From positions 816 through 64,815 of the forward strand of contig DDIU01000010.1 of NCBI GenBank assembly GCA_002338655.1: a stretch of 64,000 bases of DNA. The letters are read 5' to 3'. Each line of letters begins with the position of its first letter. The first letter of the stretch is position 1. The notes under the pieces are model-generated. The model ran no database searches. It saw nothing but the letters and a program-made list of their open reading frames with translations, and was not told the DNA's origin. This document shows, piece after piece, positions 55,617 to 64,000 of this stretch. This DNA comes from Flammeovirgaceae bacterium UBA1842. Lineage in GTDB: Bacteria > Bacteroidota > Bacteroidia > Cytophagales > Cyclobacteriaceae. The position numbers were made by a program, and so were the translations under genes.

Positions 55617-56453
55617 ATGAGAATACTATTAATTTTAATACTGGCACCATTATACGCAGTTAATGCCCAGCCAAATACAGAAGTTTACCTATTTGATTTG
55701 AACAAATCAGGAGGGCTCTATTCAATCAGCAACCCTTATAATGTAAGTGCCCAGAATCCTGGTTATGATAATCAACCTCATTTTGCCCCTGATCGCAGTC
55801 TTCTATATACCGGAGCAAGAAATGGACAGACAGACGTAATCCGATTTGATTTGGCAACAAAAAAATCAACGAATGAAACCAACACTCCTCAAAATGAATA
55901 CTCACCAACACCTGTACCTAATCAAAATACATTTAGCTGCATTTATGATAGTATTCAAAATCTGGTAAAATACTCTCCCAATAGCAGTAGAGAGATTTTA
56001 ATAGCTGATTTAGTGGTGGGATATCATAGCTGGTTTGATGACAAAACGGTGGTAGTATTTGCCTTGGGTGATGTATTTACCCTACAATCATATAATATTG
56101 AAACCAAGGTGAAGCAAATCCTGGATGAAAACATCGGTCGCTCCCTGCATAAAATCCCCGGTCAGGACCGGATCAGTTACATCAGTAAAAAGTCTGATCC
56201 TTGGACAATTATTAGTATCAATCCATTGACAGGGAGTAAAAAAACATTGGCCACTACATTGGAAGGAGTTGAAGATATGGCTTGGACGCCAGATGGAATG
56301 ATGTTAATGGGAAAAGGAAATAAACTGTATCAATTTGACGCTATGAAAGGCTGGTTAGAAATAGCCGATCTTTCAGTATTTAATCTATCTGGAATTACCC
56401 GATTAGCAGTAAGTCCTGATGGTCAAAAAATTGCGGTTGTGGTAAATGAGTAA
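55617..56453 (+). CDS. PD40/TolB-like propeller protein, secreted
   Basis: A 278-residue protein with a signal peptide (LILAPLYAVNAQ). PD40-like blades are seen at DNQPHFAPDRSLLYTG, EYSPTPVPNQ and LAVSPDGQKIAVV. Function unknown; propellers of this kind often bind partners. Converges on the small transporter subunit three bases away. Confidence 0.75.
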   Translation: MRILLILILAPLYAVNAQPNTEVYLFDLNKSGGLYSISNPYNVSAQNPGYDNQPHFAPDRSLLYTGARNGQTDVIRFDLATKKSTNETNTPQNEYSPTPVPNQNTFSCIYDSIQNLVKYSPNSSREILIADLVVGYHSWFDDKTVVVFALGDVFTLQSYNIETKVKQILDENIGRSLHKIPGQDRISYISKKSDPWTIISINPLTGSKKTLATTLEGVEDMAWTPDGMMLMGKGNKLYQFDAMKGWLEIADLSVFNLSGITRLAVSPDGQKIAVVVNE

Positions 56454-56456
56454 AAA

Positions 56457-56564
56457 TTACTTTTTAGTCACTTCCTTTTTCATAGCAAGTCTGAGAAAGA
56501 ATAAAAAACCTCCCACTACTGTCCCAATAATAAAAATCATTGATATTATGGCTCCTATGCTCAT
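56457..56564 (-). CDS. Small single-helix subunit of NSS transporter (MetS-like)
   Basis: A 35-residue protein: MSIGAIISMIFIIGTVVGGF then LFFLRLAMKK and EVTKK. One membrane helix with a basic tail matches MetS, the small subunit that activates the MetP-type NSS transporter. ATG overlaps the large subunit's TGA by four bases (ATGA), as in MetPS operons. Confidence 0.85.
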   Translation of the reverse strand: MSIGAIISMIFIIGTVVGGFLFFLRLAMKKEVTKK

Positions 56565-58066
56565 GATTCTTTAACGAATTTACGGTATAAATATTTATTT
56601 AAAAGTAGACCCGCTACAATAGCCAGTGCCCATTGCGTCACTATTGAGGCATTACTGTAAACGTCAAATACATTCCAATTTCCATTGGCATCAAACCAAG
56701 GGTATTCCGAATAGCCTCTTGACATCCACCAATAAATCAGTACAACCGCTAAGGCCACATTAAACGAAAGTGCCACGGTAAAATACTTTACAGGGACATT
56801 AAAATCAGAATCCGTATCAATGTACTCCTCTTTGAATTTACGCACACCATAGCGCAATACCACGATGATAATCAATAAGCCACTGATAATAAGGCCGATG
56901 CCCCAAACCCAGTCCTGATTATTGAAAAAATTGAGTGAGTAAGCAGATGGAAATCCAAATACAATGCAAAATACTGTGGTACGTAAAGCTGCAGATTTCC
57001 TTGTTAAACCCATATCCTTCAGATTACTTATAAATAGCTCAAGCATTGGTAAAAGGGAGCTGAAGGCTGCCAAAAAGAACGCCAAAAAGAACACGAATGA
57101 AAGTATAGCCCCGCCTGTAATTGTGGAGAATAACTTTGGAATAATGGTAAATGTCAAGGCCTGATTTCCACTTTGTAAAAACGAGATTGCCTCACCTTCG
57201 CTTGCCGCCAGCGCAAAAACTGCTGGTAATATAGCCATCCCGGCCATTATGGAGGCAGTATTGTTTCCAAACCCACTGATGAAAGTATTGAGCACTACAT
57301 CTTCGCGCTTTCTTGAATAAGAGGATATGGTCATGATCAATCCCCACCCTGCACCTGTTGACCAGGCAGACTGTGAAAGTGCTTCGATCCAAATAGTGGG
57401 GTTTGAAAAGTGCTTGACATCTATGAAAAACATATATTCAAGTCCTTTGAAACCATTTTCCATATTCAAGGAAACCACCATAATTACGATAAGCAACCCA
57501 AACAAACTTGGGATCAGTACCTTATTGGCTTTTTCCAAACCGTTTTGAATGCCTTTAATCAACAATATAATACCGCCAATAATCGCAGCTATATAAAGAG
57601 CAACGGTCATCCAGTTGCCATTGGAAATGGATTGCCAGTAGTTTTCAAGATAAGTGGGGTCTTCTTGTAAGTGTAAGGCTATTGTTTTGTCACCTGTAAT
57701 AAAAGCAAAAAGATTTTGAGAGGAAAGACCAAGGTATTGTAAAGCCCAACCTGTAACTACCGCATAATAAAATGCTATGCCCAATGTACAGATGGTAATA
57801 AATAAACCTCCCCATGTCAGTCCTTTACCTGCAACGCTACCAAAAGAGCCAATAACCCCTTTTTTATATTTTTTTCCAATGGAAAACTCAGCCATCAATA
57901 TTGGGATGGACCAAATGAGCAGAAACAATATCCATAATATAAGGAAGGCTCCTCCGTATTGTCCTGCCAATCTGGGAAAACGCCATAAATTACCCGCTCC
58001 GATGGCCATACCAAGTGAGGCGAGAACGATGCCCCAGCGGTTGCTAAACTCTTCTGTTTTTATCAT
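56561..58066 (-). CDS. NSS-family sodium-dependent transporter
   Basis: A 501-residue transporter with 12 hydrophobic helices. GAGNLWRFPRLAGQYGG is the helix 1 substrate/sodium motif and SAWSTGAGWG the helix 6 site. With the coupled 35-residue subunit it resembles the methionine/alanine importer MetPS, but substrate is not certain. Starts after a 58-base gap to pafA. Confidence 0.9.
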   Translation of the reverse strand: MIKTEEFSNRWGIVLASLGMAIGAGNLWRFPRLAGQYGGAFLILWILFLLIWSIPILMAEFSIGKKYKKGVIGSFGSVAGKGLTWGGLFITICTLGIAFYYAVVTGWALQYLGLSSQNLFAFITGDKTIALHLQEDPTYLENYWQSISNGNWMTVALYIAAIIGGIILLIKGIQNGLEKANKVLIPSLFGLLIVIMVVSLNMENGFKGLEYMFFIDVKHFSNPTIWIEALSQSAWSTGAGWGLIMTISSYSRKREDVVLNTFISGFGNNTASIMAGMAILPAVFALAASEGEAISFLQSGNQALTFTIIPKLFSTITGGAILSFVFFLAFFLAAFSSLLPMLELFISNLKDMGLTRKSAALRTTVFCIVFGFPSAYSLNFFNNQDWVWGIGLIISGLLIIIVVLRYGVRKFKEEYIDTDSDFNVPVKYFTVALSFNVALAVVLIYWWMSRGYSEYPWFDANGNWNVFDVYSNASIVTQWALAIVAGLLLNKYLYRKFVKES

Positions 58067-58124
58067 TGGATATTGAAATAAGCTTAATGATAGCTAAAAA
58101 TTGAGAACTAAGGAAATGGAAATA

Positions 58125-59747
58125 TTACTGTTGGTCAAATAGCTCATAGAGTGGTTGGCCTGTCGCTCCACTGGGTAATCCAATCTCCAACATCATTGAA
58201 AGGGTAGGCGCGATGTCGGTTATGGGGTGATATTTAACAGAGCTGCCTTTTTTAATACTGTTGCCATACCAAAGTAATGGAACGTGGGTATCATAATTGT
58301 AGCCTGTGCTATGGTTGGTGGCACTTGTGGAACTCGTCCTTAACCATCCTGGCTGAAGAACTAAAATAATGTCGCCTGATCTTGCGGGATTAAAACCTCT
58401 TGCCAACTGACTCTTCAAGTCATTCCCAACAATAGCGAACTCCCTCACCTCTCGGGCAGTAAAAGCATTGGCAATGGCGTCTAATTTCAAAAAATAGTTA
58501 ACAATAAATTGGCTGATCTCTTCAATATCTATATTACTTGCTAAAATACTATCATGGTTTAAAAACACCTGTTCATTGCTTACATTGTCAATCCAAGGTC
58601 TGTTGCCATATTTTTCAACGAGAGCAGCACTTAACGCTTTAACACTTTCATCCTTGTTAAAATACCCTACACCAAACTTTCGCTCCTCTAAATAAGTGGG
58701 AATAGCAGCAACTGCATGGTCCGCGGTGAGAAATAGTGTGTAGTTCCCTTTTCCGACTTTCTCATCCAGTTTTTTTATGAGGGTGGCAATATTTCTGTCC
58801 AATCGCAAATAGGTGTCTTCCACCTCTACCGAATAAGGGCCAAACCCATGACCAATATAATCAGTTGCAGAATAACTAATGGCCAAGAAGTCCGTATATT
58901 GATCTTTACCAAAATCTACTTTATCTAAAGTTTCTATGGCAAAGTCAGTAAGCAAATCATTTCCATAAGGAATTTCTATAACGTTTTCATAGTTGAGATC
59001 AAGTTTTGTCATATCGTAAGGAAACTCACCGTTTAAACTCCTTATACCTTTCTCTCCAGCTGATTTATCAGGGCTACTTTCTTTATAAGTATCGATATCA
59101 TAGAGTGTGTTCCAAGTCATTGATAAATACTTATCGGCCAATTTTCTGTTATTAAATTCTTTAATCCAATTAGGTAATTCGCTTAAATAGTAGGAACTAG
59201 TGATGAACTTACCATTATCCTTATCATACCAAAAAGCCTGACCCCCATGGCCGGCAGGTAGTGTGGCGCACCTGTCTTTTAAGGAGATACCATATACCAA
59301 ACTTCTAGATTGCGTAAAAAGCATTAATTCATCAGTAATGGTGGTGGACAACAAATTTTTTATCGATACCTCCCCATGCTTTGAATCAGATCCAATGGTA
59401 TTGAATCGATCATCCCCAACGCAGTTAATGTACTTTCCTTGTTTCTTGTCCCACCAATCATTGGCTATTATTCCATGTGTTGATGGGGTGGTTCCTGTAT
59501 AAACCGAGGTATGCCCTGGGCCCGTCTTAGTGGGTATATAATTATAATGAGCGTTCTTAAACATAAACCCTTCATTCATCAGTTTCTTGAATCCATCCTC
59601 TCCAAATCGATTTTCAAATCTATACAGGTATTCCTGCCGCATTTGATCCACGATGATGCCCACCACTAATTTTGGTTTTTCTGATTGTGCTTGCGATAAA
59701 ATGTGTGTAAAAACCCCTAAGAATATAAATAAGATTGTTCTTTTCAT
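58125..59747 (-). CDS. pafA: PafA-type alkaline phosphatase
   Basis: A 540-residue periplasmic phosphatase with a signal peptide (ILSQAQ). Asp 34 (IIVDQMR), nucleophile Thr 75 (KTGPGHTS), KDR active-site pair and GHG/DHA zinc ligands follow the PafA pattern. Removes phosphate from many phosphomonoesters without calcium-dependent loops. Downstream is the transporter pair; a link is not evident. Confidence 0.92.
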   Translation of the reverse strand: MKRTILFIFLGVFTHILSQAQSEKPKLVVGIIVDQMRQEYLYRFENRFGEDGFKKLMNEGFMFKNAHYNYIPTKTGPGHTSVYTGTTPSTHGIIANDWWDKKQGKYINCVGDDRFNTIGSDSKHGEVSIKNLLSTTITDELMLFTQSRSLVYGISLKDRCATLPAGHGGQAFWYDKDNGKFITSSYYLSELPNWIKEFNNRKLADKYLSMTWNTLYDIDTYKESSPDKSAGEKGIRSLNGEFPYDMTKLDLNYENVIEIPYGNDLLTDFAIETLDKVDFGKDQYTDFLAISYSATDYIGHGFGPYSVEVEDTYLRLDRNIATLIKKLDEKVGKGNYTLFLTADHAVAAIPTYLEERKFGVGYFNKDESVKALSAALVEKYGNRPWIDNVSNEQVFLNHDSILASNIDIEEISQFIVNYFLKLDAIANAFTAREVREFAIVGNDLKSQLARGFNPARSGDIILVLQPGWLRTSSTSATNHSTGYNYDTHVPLLWYGNSIKKGSSVKYHPITDIAPTLSMMLEIGLPSGATGQPLYELFDQQ

Positions 59748-59811
59748 CTGAACTTAATTAAAATGCCAGCCGCAATATTAAGAATTGAAGTTGAACCAAA
59801 TAAGCAATACC

Positions 59812-62406
59812 TCATTGATCACAATATATTAACATATAATCGAGTGCTTCGAATGCCTGTTTTCGTATAATCTCACCATAATGATTGTAGTAGATTACTA
59901 CATAAAATTCGGCTTCTTCAACGTGTTTCTCAGTAAAAAACACCATGTTATCACCCGTTCCTATATTGATAATATCGTTAAATGTTGGGGCAATGATTTC
60001 GCCTCTTTTACTGCTATACACACCGTATCCATTGTCGATCAGTACAGTGGCTATTTTCTCTTCCTTAGTATCCAGTAATATTTGAAGTGATTTTATGCCC
60101 ATCCCTTTGATTTCATTGTGATAAATATCGTAAAAGTGCCAGAGGTAATTCTGTTTTACCAAGGCCGTACTATCATTCCAAAATCTTATTTCTTCGAAAT
60201 CAAAATTTGATCTTGTTTTACCTGTTAAATCTAAAAAACCAGACTTATCTCCTACTGTTGCGATTAAAAGTGATTCATTATAAGGCTGAATATTTTTATC
60301 ATAATCAGCATTGATATTTATATGCTTGTCCATATTCACCAATCCGAATTTTTTATTGAGTAGGGTGGATACATACCCTGAAGAATAATTGGCAACAGCA
60401 TCATATTTCATCGGCAATAATTGTTTACCAGACTTATCGAAGAGGCCTTTCTTACCTTTTTTTGTAACTACCAAATACTCTGCCCCTAATGGGGTAACGT
60501 CATCGAATTCACCAACAAGCACTTTTATTCCATTGCTATCAAAGTACTGCACCTCTTTACTTTTGGAAAATTTTAAAGCGAGATATTGCGAAGAACCAGA
60601 AGTAGCTAGAAATCTAATATTGACAATATCATTGGAAATCATCACCCGGCCTCCTTCAAAAAATACCTTAACGGAATCAGTACTTACACCTATGGCAAAT
60701 GATTTTCCATAAACAGCCAATGAATCAAATTTACCCAATGGCCTTAAATCCTTCAGATTGAAGAGGCTCCAACCTGTTTTTTTAAAGCATATGAATGAGT
60801 CATTGTATTTAACTTTTTCAGCTTCATTGCTCAAAATCGGCTTGAACTGACCATTGGTAACCGTAAAGTCATTTCTGCCATGAATGAGATAACCATTTGC
60901 CAACGAAGTGATGTGCTGTTGATTATATGGTACTACTTCATTAAGTTTCTCATCAAAAATAGTTTCTCCAAACGAAGATTGTAACCAAAGATGCCCCTCA
61001 TCGAGTAGCTCAACATCAGTAAACAAGGCTTGAAAATTAATGGGGTTCTGATTAACAGATTCTGCCAGTACTTTAGAATTTAGTACTTCATAGTGTTCAT
61101 TGTCTTCAAAAATATAAAATGGGCCTTGTGTAGAAATATTATCGAATATTGGTTTCGAAATTATCCTACCTGTAAAAGTCATAAGCCCCCATTTCCCATC
61201 CGTTTTATAAGCTAGGAATTTACCTCCCAATAATTTTACATCTTGGTACCTTTTACCAATCTGCCGACCAGATTTGTGATAAATGATAGTGCTTTTTCCT
61301 GTCACAATCCGCATCATACCAAACCCCATATCTTCGGCTTGATCGTATTTACCACGAAAAACAACGGTGCCATTTCTTGATATAAGCCCTATATCTGTAG
61401 AAAAAACATCTTCTTTAAGTGGGTTACAAAGTAGATCAGCATCTATTTTGTCAAATTTTGGTGGAATAATTTCAGCTCCTCCAAAATCCATGAAACCATA
61501 TTTTTTGAATTTTGAAATGAGGATCAAAGGCCCTTTTTTGTCTAAATCCATTACCTGTGCTAAAGAATCCGTCCTCCATCGGGTCGGAAAATCAATTACA
61601 GTACCTGAAGATTTATAAATATGATATAAGTAGGCTCTGGCGCGTTTTAACTGTGTACTCTTGGGATAATTGGAAAGAAATTTTTCGTAACTCTCCACGG
61701 TATTTTCTGCTGTTGCGATCTCAAAAATATTCTTTTCGGCCTCATCTCGATAAGGTGTGGTGGGTTGTAACTTTAAAAACCGGACATAACTTTCCATTTT
61801 TCCATCAGCAGTACTTTTTTGAAAGTAAAGCCGCTCATACCTCCTTTTGGCCTCGTCAATTTGGAGGGCTTCGGGGTATTTTTCCATAAAATTTTCATAT
61901 CCCTGATAAGTGTTTTCTTTCCTGGCTGTAATAAATGCCAAACTATCCCGTAGTTGTTTGGCCCGTTCCAGCTGGGCTGCCGAGCTAAATGTTTCTATAA
62001 AATAGATAAACCGTTGTTCAGTATTTTCCTTAACTGCACGAGAAAAAGCGGCACTGTCAATACTACTTTTCAGATCATTGATCGTAAGCAGATTGATGCC
62101 GATTTTAAGATGTTTTCCTTTATTCTTTTCATCAAGCCCTGAATAAGTTGATCTTGATAACAACACGGTATTATAGGCTTGATCAAGGTTATATTTATCA
62201 TAGGCTGTGTCAAAAAGCAGAACTGCTTTGGCATAAAGTGCTGCTGATAAGGCACTGTCTTTCTCCAAGGCTTTGTTGACATATTTTTCTGCTTTTTCAA
62301 TTTTACCTTTCACCTGCATTTTCAAAGCCTTTTTCACCAATCCCGTTTGAGCTTGGGAGGGATGATAAAGTGTAAAAAAAAGGATAAGAAAGATAACGCT
62401 GCGCAT
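59812..62406 (-). CDS. TPR and WG-repeat secreted protein
   Basis: An 864-residue protein with a signal peptide (PSQAQ). N-terminal half is helical, with TPR-like repeats (ALKMQVKGKIEKAEKYVNKALEKD and EKYPEALQID read in parts). From about 290 on, beta repeats of the WG type appear (KKYGFMDFGG, KWGLMTFTG, KKGLFDKSG, KFGLVNMDK). The gene is larger than the 53170 gene and of unknown function. Envelope localisation expected. Confidence 0.8.
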   Translation of the reverse strand: MRSVIFLILFFTLYHPSQAQTGLVKKALKMQVKGKIEKAEKYVNKALEKDSALSAALYAKAVLLFDTAYDKYNLDQAYNTVLLSRSTYSGLDEKNKGKHLKIGINLLTINDLKSSIDSAAFSRAVKENTEQRFIYFIETFSSAAQLERAKQLRDSLAFITARKENTYQGYENFMEKYPEALQIDEAKRRYERLYFQKSTADGKMESYVRFLKLQPTTPYRDEAEKNIFEIATAENTVESYEKFLSNYPKSTQLKRARAYLYHIYKSSGTVIDFPTRWRTDSLAQVMDLDKKGPLILISKFKKYGFMDFGGAEIIPPKFDKIDADLLCNPLKEDVFSTDIGLISRNGTVVFRGKYDQAEDMGFGMMRIVTGKSTIIYHKSGRQIGKRYQDVKLLGGKFLAYKTDGKWGLMTFTGRIISKPIFDNISTQGPFYIFEDNEHYEVLNSKVLAESVNQNPINFQALFTDVELLDEGHLWLQSSFGETIFDEKLNEVVPYNQQHITSLANGYLIHGRNDFTVTNGQFKPILSNEAEKVKYNDSFICFKKTGWSLFNLKDLRPLGKFDSLAVYGKSFAIGVSTDSVKVFFEGGRVMISNDIVNIRFLATSGSSQYLALKFSKSKEVQYFDSNGIKVLVGEFDDVTPLGAEYLVVTKKGKKGLFDKSGKQLLPMKYDAVANYSSGYVSTLLNKKFGLVNMDKHININADYDKNIQPYNESLLIATVGDKSGFLDLTGKTRSNFDFEEIRFWNDSTALVKQNYLWHFYDIYHNEIKGMGIKSLQILLDTKEEKIATVLIDNGYGVYSSKRGEIIAPTFNDIINIGTGDNMVFFTEKHVEEAEFYVVIYYNHYGEIIRKQAFEALDYMLIYCDQ

Positions 62407-62556
62407 TGTGTTTAAATAGCATGATAATAGCTTCTATTCCAAAGTTATTAATTTCTACTAATGCGTAAATTATGTATTGGACGAGAGGTTTATTTTCGAA
62501 TCAGGTTTTGATCTTATCGTTAGTGCAATTAAGTTTGCGGAACCTTTTCGGAAATT

Positions 62557-62631
62557 CGGGATGTGGCGCAGTCCGGTTAGCGCACCACGTTAGGGACGTG
62601 GGGGCCGCTGGTTCGAATCCAGTCATCCCGA
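62557..62631 (+). tRNA. tRNA-Pro(AGG)
   Basis: Acceptor CGGGATG/CATCCCG with C1-G72, D-stem GCGC/GCGC, anticodon stem CCACG/CGTGG with loop TTAGGGA (anticodon AGG), T-stem GCTGG/CCAGT with TTCGAAT, discriminator A. C1-G72 and G35-G36 are proline identity elements. CCA is not encoded. A34 is unusual in bacteria outside tRNA-Arg. Confidence 0.9.
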
Positions 62632-62641
62632 CAAGAAAGTA

Positions 62642-62671
62642 AAGCCTCAGGTGTATGCCTGAGGCTTTTTG
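62642..62671 (+). terminator. Terminator after tRNA-Pro
   Basis: AAGCCTCAGG and CCTGAGGCTT (10 bp) around a six-base loop, then T-run. Confidence 0.9.
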
Positions 62672-62769
62672 TTTATCATCGAGCCAAACTTGTTTGGGTG
62701 AGATTATAAACAAAAAGTACATACGAGTGTAACGAGTAAAAGCTTTGCTTTCGGAATTTTCTGGTAACT

Positions 62770-62803
62770 CTGGATCATGTAAATAATCCAGTCATCCCGA
62801 CAA
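62770..62803 (+). pseudogene. Relic of a tRNA-Pro 3' end
   Basis: AATCCAGTCATCCCGACAA (62785-62803) is identical to 62616-62634, the T-arm and acceptor end of tRNA-Pro(AGG); it is preceded by CTGGATCATGTAAAT, a damaged T-arm. A separate terminator follows at once. No D-arm or anticodon can be found upstream. The rest of 62672-63029 shows no gene. Confidence 0.75.
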
Positions 62804-62807
62804 AACA

Positions 62808-62838
62808 AAAAAAGACAGGCTTTTAGTCTGTCTTTTTA
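62808..62838 (+). terminator. Terminator following the tRNA relic
   Basis: AAAAAGACAG and CTGTCTTTTT form a 10-base-pair stem around a nine-base loop. It lies five bases after the relic, mirroring the arrangement of the intact tRNA gene. Confidence 0.8.
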
Positions 62839-63029
62839 GTTTTAATATTTTCCAGTAATTCTGGATTTAAAAACGGCTTTAATATTATTCCCAATAATGG
62901 AAGAACTTTCTAATTTGGGATTATTTTAGGGTTCAAATCGGCTGATTTAAAGGTTTAATCACATTATAATCTATGGCACACTATATGACCTACCAAAACC
63001 ATTACAAGTAACATTTTAATATTTGTCAA

Positions 63030-63122
63030 ATGGATGGCTCCGAACTGAAAGGATTTAAGTGGTTGATTGGGATAATTTATGTGGTGCTCGCACTGGCCAC
63101 AGTTATCATGTACTTTCTATGA
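63030..63122 (+). CDS. Candidate 30-residue membrane peptide
   Basis: MDGSELKGFK then WLIGIIYVVLALATVIMYFL, a positively charged start followed by one hydrophobic helix. It ends four bases before the convergent gene's stop at 63126. No close family is recognised; chance ORF is possible, but composition fits a small membrane peptide. Confidence 0.4.
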   Translation: MDGSELKGFKWLIGIIYVVLALATVIMYFL

Positions 63123-63125
63123 ACA

Positions 63126-63758
63126 TCACTTTTTATTTGATCTTAACGATCTAAAGAACTTGGCCCAGTTGAATGGGTTAAGCAATGGATTTGGACGTGG
63201 CCCAAATCTATCATTTTGATAATAAGCCCAATTATCTAGGTAATATCTACTGTTGGCCGCTCCGTCCATAGGCATGGTCTGTAGCATTAATGCCAATAGC
63301 TGTTCGTTCATATTGTCATAAGCATGCTCTTCAATAGGTAAATTCAAAGCAAGTACCGCTTCCTTAAATATTTCTTCCGTGGGGAAAGGCATAATTTCCA
63401 CTGTTTCCAAGAAGGTAGTATCTGTTACCATCTCAATGACAATGGTTAGGTTGTCACGATCTATATCGGGCACCTTAAAATATTGCCTTTTATAACCCAC
63501 GGAGCTTACCACCAACTCATCGCCTACCAAAACGGGCATTGAGAAATAACCCACTCTGTTACTGGTAGTCCCCCTCCCAGCTTTGGGTACATATATGTTG
63601 ACCCCAGGCAGTACGGATACACTATCTTCACCTAGCACAACCCCTGATAGTTGAACCACATGCCTAGCTCCCTGAGCCTTCACCGTGTGATTGCTATCCA
63701 ACAAAATAACCGTTCCTAAAATGAAGGAAAATAGTGTGCGAAATATAATCTTATCCAA
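63126..63758 (-). CDS. Carboxypeptidase-regulatory-domain protein, TTG start
   Basis: A 210-residue exported protein. Signal peptide about 1-28 (SFILGTVILLDSNHTVKAQ), then a CarboxypepD_reg-like domain (LPGVNIYVPKAGRGTTSNRVGYFSMPV), with a helical tail to the end. Usual in outer-membrane or adhesin-type proteins of Bacteroidota; no function known. No ATG exists before the signal; TTG 63758 is the only start, an upstream stop being five codons away. Confidence 0.8.
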   Translation of the reverse strand: MDKIIFRTLFSFILGTVILLDSNHTVKAQGARHVVQLSGVVLGEDSVSVLPGVNIYVPKAGRGTTSNRVGYFSMPVLVGDELVVSSVGYKRQYFKVPDIDRDNLTIVIEMVTDTTFLETVEIMPFPTEEIFKEAVLALNLPIEEHAYDNMNEQLLALMLQTMPMDGAANSRYYLDNWAYYQNDRFGPRPNPLLNPFNWAKFFRSLRSNKK

Positions 63759-63849
63759 ACCCGTTATTAATTAAACTTTGGGAGATGCCGTTTAACCCCG
63801 AAGTTATCAATTGAACGTCAAAGTTCATTACAATGTTGGTGATTTCTCC

Positions 63850-63857
63850 TACATTTG
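63850..63857 (+). promoter_or_regulatory. Candidate -7 element of the ArsR gene
   Basis: TACATTTG, an exact TAnnTTTG match, nine bases before ATG 63867. No TTG is well placed for -33, so the transcript would be near-leaderless. Confidence 0.4.
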
Positions 63858-63866
63858 ACTAAAGCC

Positions 63867-64000
63867 ATGAGACTAAAAAACTTCAATCTTTCTTTTGGAT
63901 CACAAATATTTAAGGCCTGTTCGGACGAATCCAGGGTGAGGATATTACACCTTATTTTTAAAAATAAGGAAATGTGCATTTCCGATTTGGAGCATATACT
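63867..64000 (+). CDS. ArsR-family transcriptional regulator (5' part)
   Basis: First 44 codons of a winged-helix regulator cut by the window. FGSQIFKACSDESRVRILHL and KEMCISDLE match the ArsR/SmtB start. Metal-binding residues lie outside the window, so the inducer is unknown. It is divergent from the gene at 63126. Confidence 0.85.
   Translation, partial: MRLKNFNLSFGSQIFKACSDESRVRILHLIFKNKEMCISDLEHI

Overview
The window is a contiguous, gene-dense piece of chromosome from a member of the Bacteroidota, most likely order Cytophagales. The evidence is type IX secretion (T9SS) components (PorQ, a PorE-like protein, and a peptidase with a T9SS C-terminal sorting tail), lineage-typical families (DUF4421, DUF6768, PafA-type phosphatase, WG-repeat proteins, group III truncated haemoglobin), low GC content, almost no Shine-Dalgarno sites and several TAnnTTTG-like -7 promoter elements. 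Genus cannot be fixed from sequence reading alone. There is no phage, plasmid, CRISPR array, transposase or rRNA operon.

Layout. 1-154: a tRNA-like fragment at the edge and tRNA-Ala(GGC). 0.2-5.4 kb: NlpC/P60 lipoprotein, a fused YdiJ-type FAD/Fe-S dehydrogenase overlapping a SixA-like phosphatase, a small STAS-like protein, a LysE exporter. 5.5-13.6 kb: a proteostasis/secretion block, lon-porQ-hslU-DUF4421 on the minus strand, divergent from a PorE-like OmpA/propeller protein. 13.7-20.4 kb: ECF sigma factor plus DUF6768 membrane partner, rseP-dxr, a four-helix-bundle (S23) gene whose 3' end has been partly duplicated next to dxr, a GH3-type adenylating enzyme, repeat-rich spacers, and an AlkD-like protein. 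20.5-31 kb: HtrA-like protease, PadR-controlled ABC permease, rsfS-ftsH-lpxH-NHL-like protein, birA (apparently TTG start), glutaminase. 31-37.5 kb: secreted TapB/DUF3108-like protein, NtrC-type regulator plus histidine kinase plus acyl carrier protein, a small Cys-rich protein, orphan YopX-like protein, VF530 protein, MFS carrier. 37.5-45.4 kb: a 1333-residue SF1 helicase-like ATPase with a very long insert and a possibly degenerate nuclease tail, ComEA-like HhH protein, hemA, S1/P1 nuclease, DUF2461. 45.5-51.6 kb: T9SS-exported subtilase-like protein, two tandem M57-like metalloprotease lipoproteins, exonuclease III, truncated haemoglobin. 51.7-62.4 kb: floA-nfeD, two large WG-repeat proteins, small membrane protein, PD40 protein, an NSS transporter with its 35-residue small subunit, PafA phosphatase. 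62.5-64 kb: tRNA-Pro(AGG), a decayed tRNA-Pro 3' copy with its own terminator, a 30-residue candidate membrane peptide, a carboxypeptidase-regulatory-domain protein and the start of an ArsR regulator.

How it fits together. Most genes are housekeeping or envelope functions. Protein quality control is over-represented (Lon, HslU, FtsH, HtrA, RseP) and one such gene, lon, lies between two T9SS genes. Envelope functions recur: LpxH, PorQ, PorE, FloA/NfeD, LysE, NSS carrier and secreted peptidases and nucleases. No clearly new multi-gene system was found. The most unusual items are the helicase-like protein, the S23/dxr duplication with phased GAAT repeats, the tRNA-Pro relic, and the small Cys-rich protein whose stop codon overlaps that of the ACP gene.
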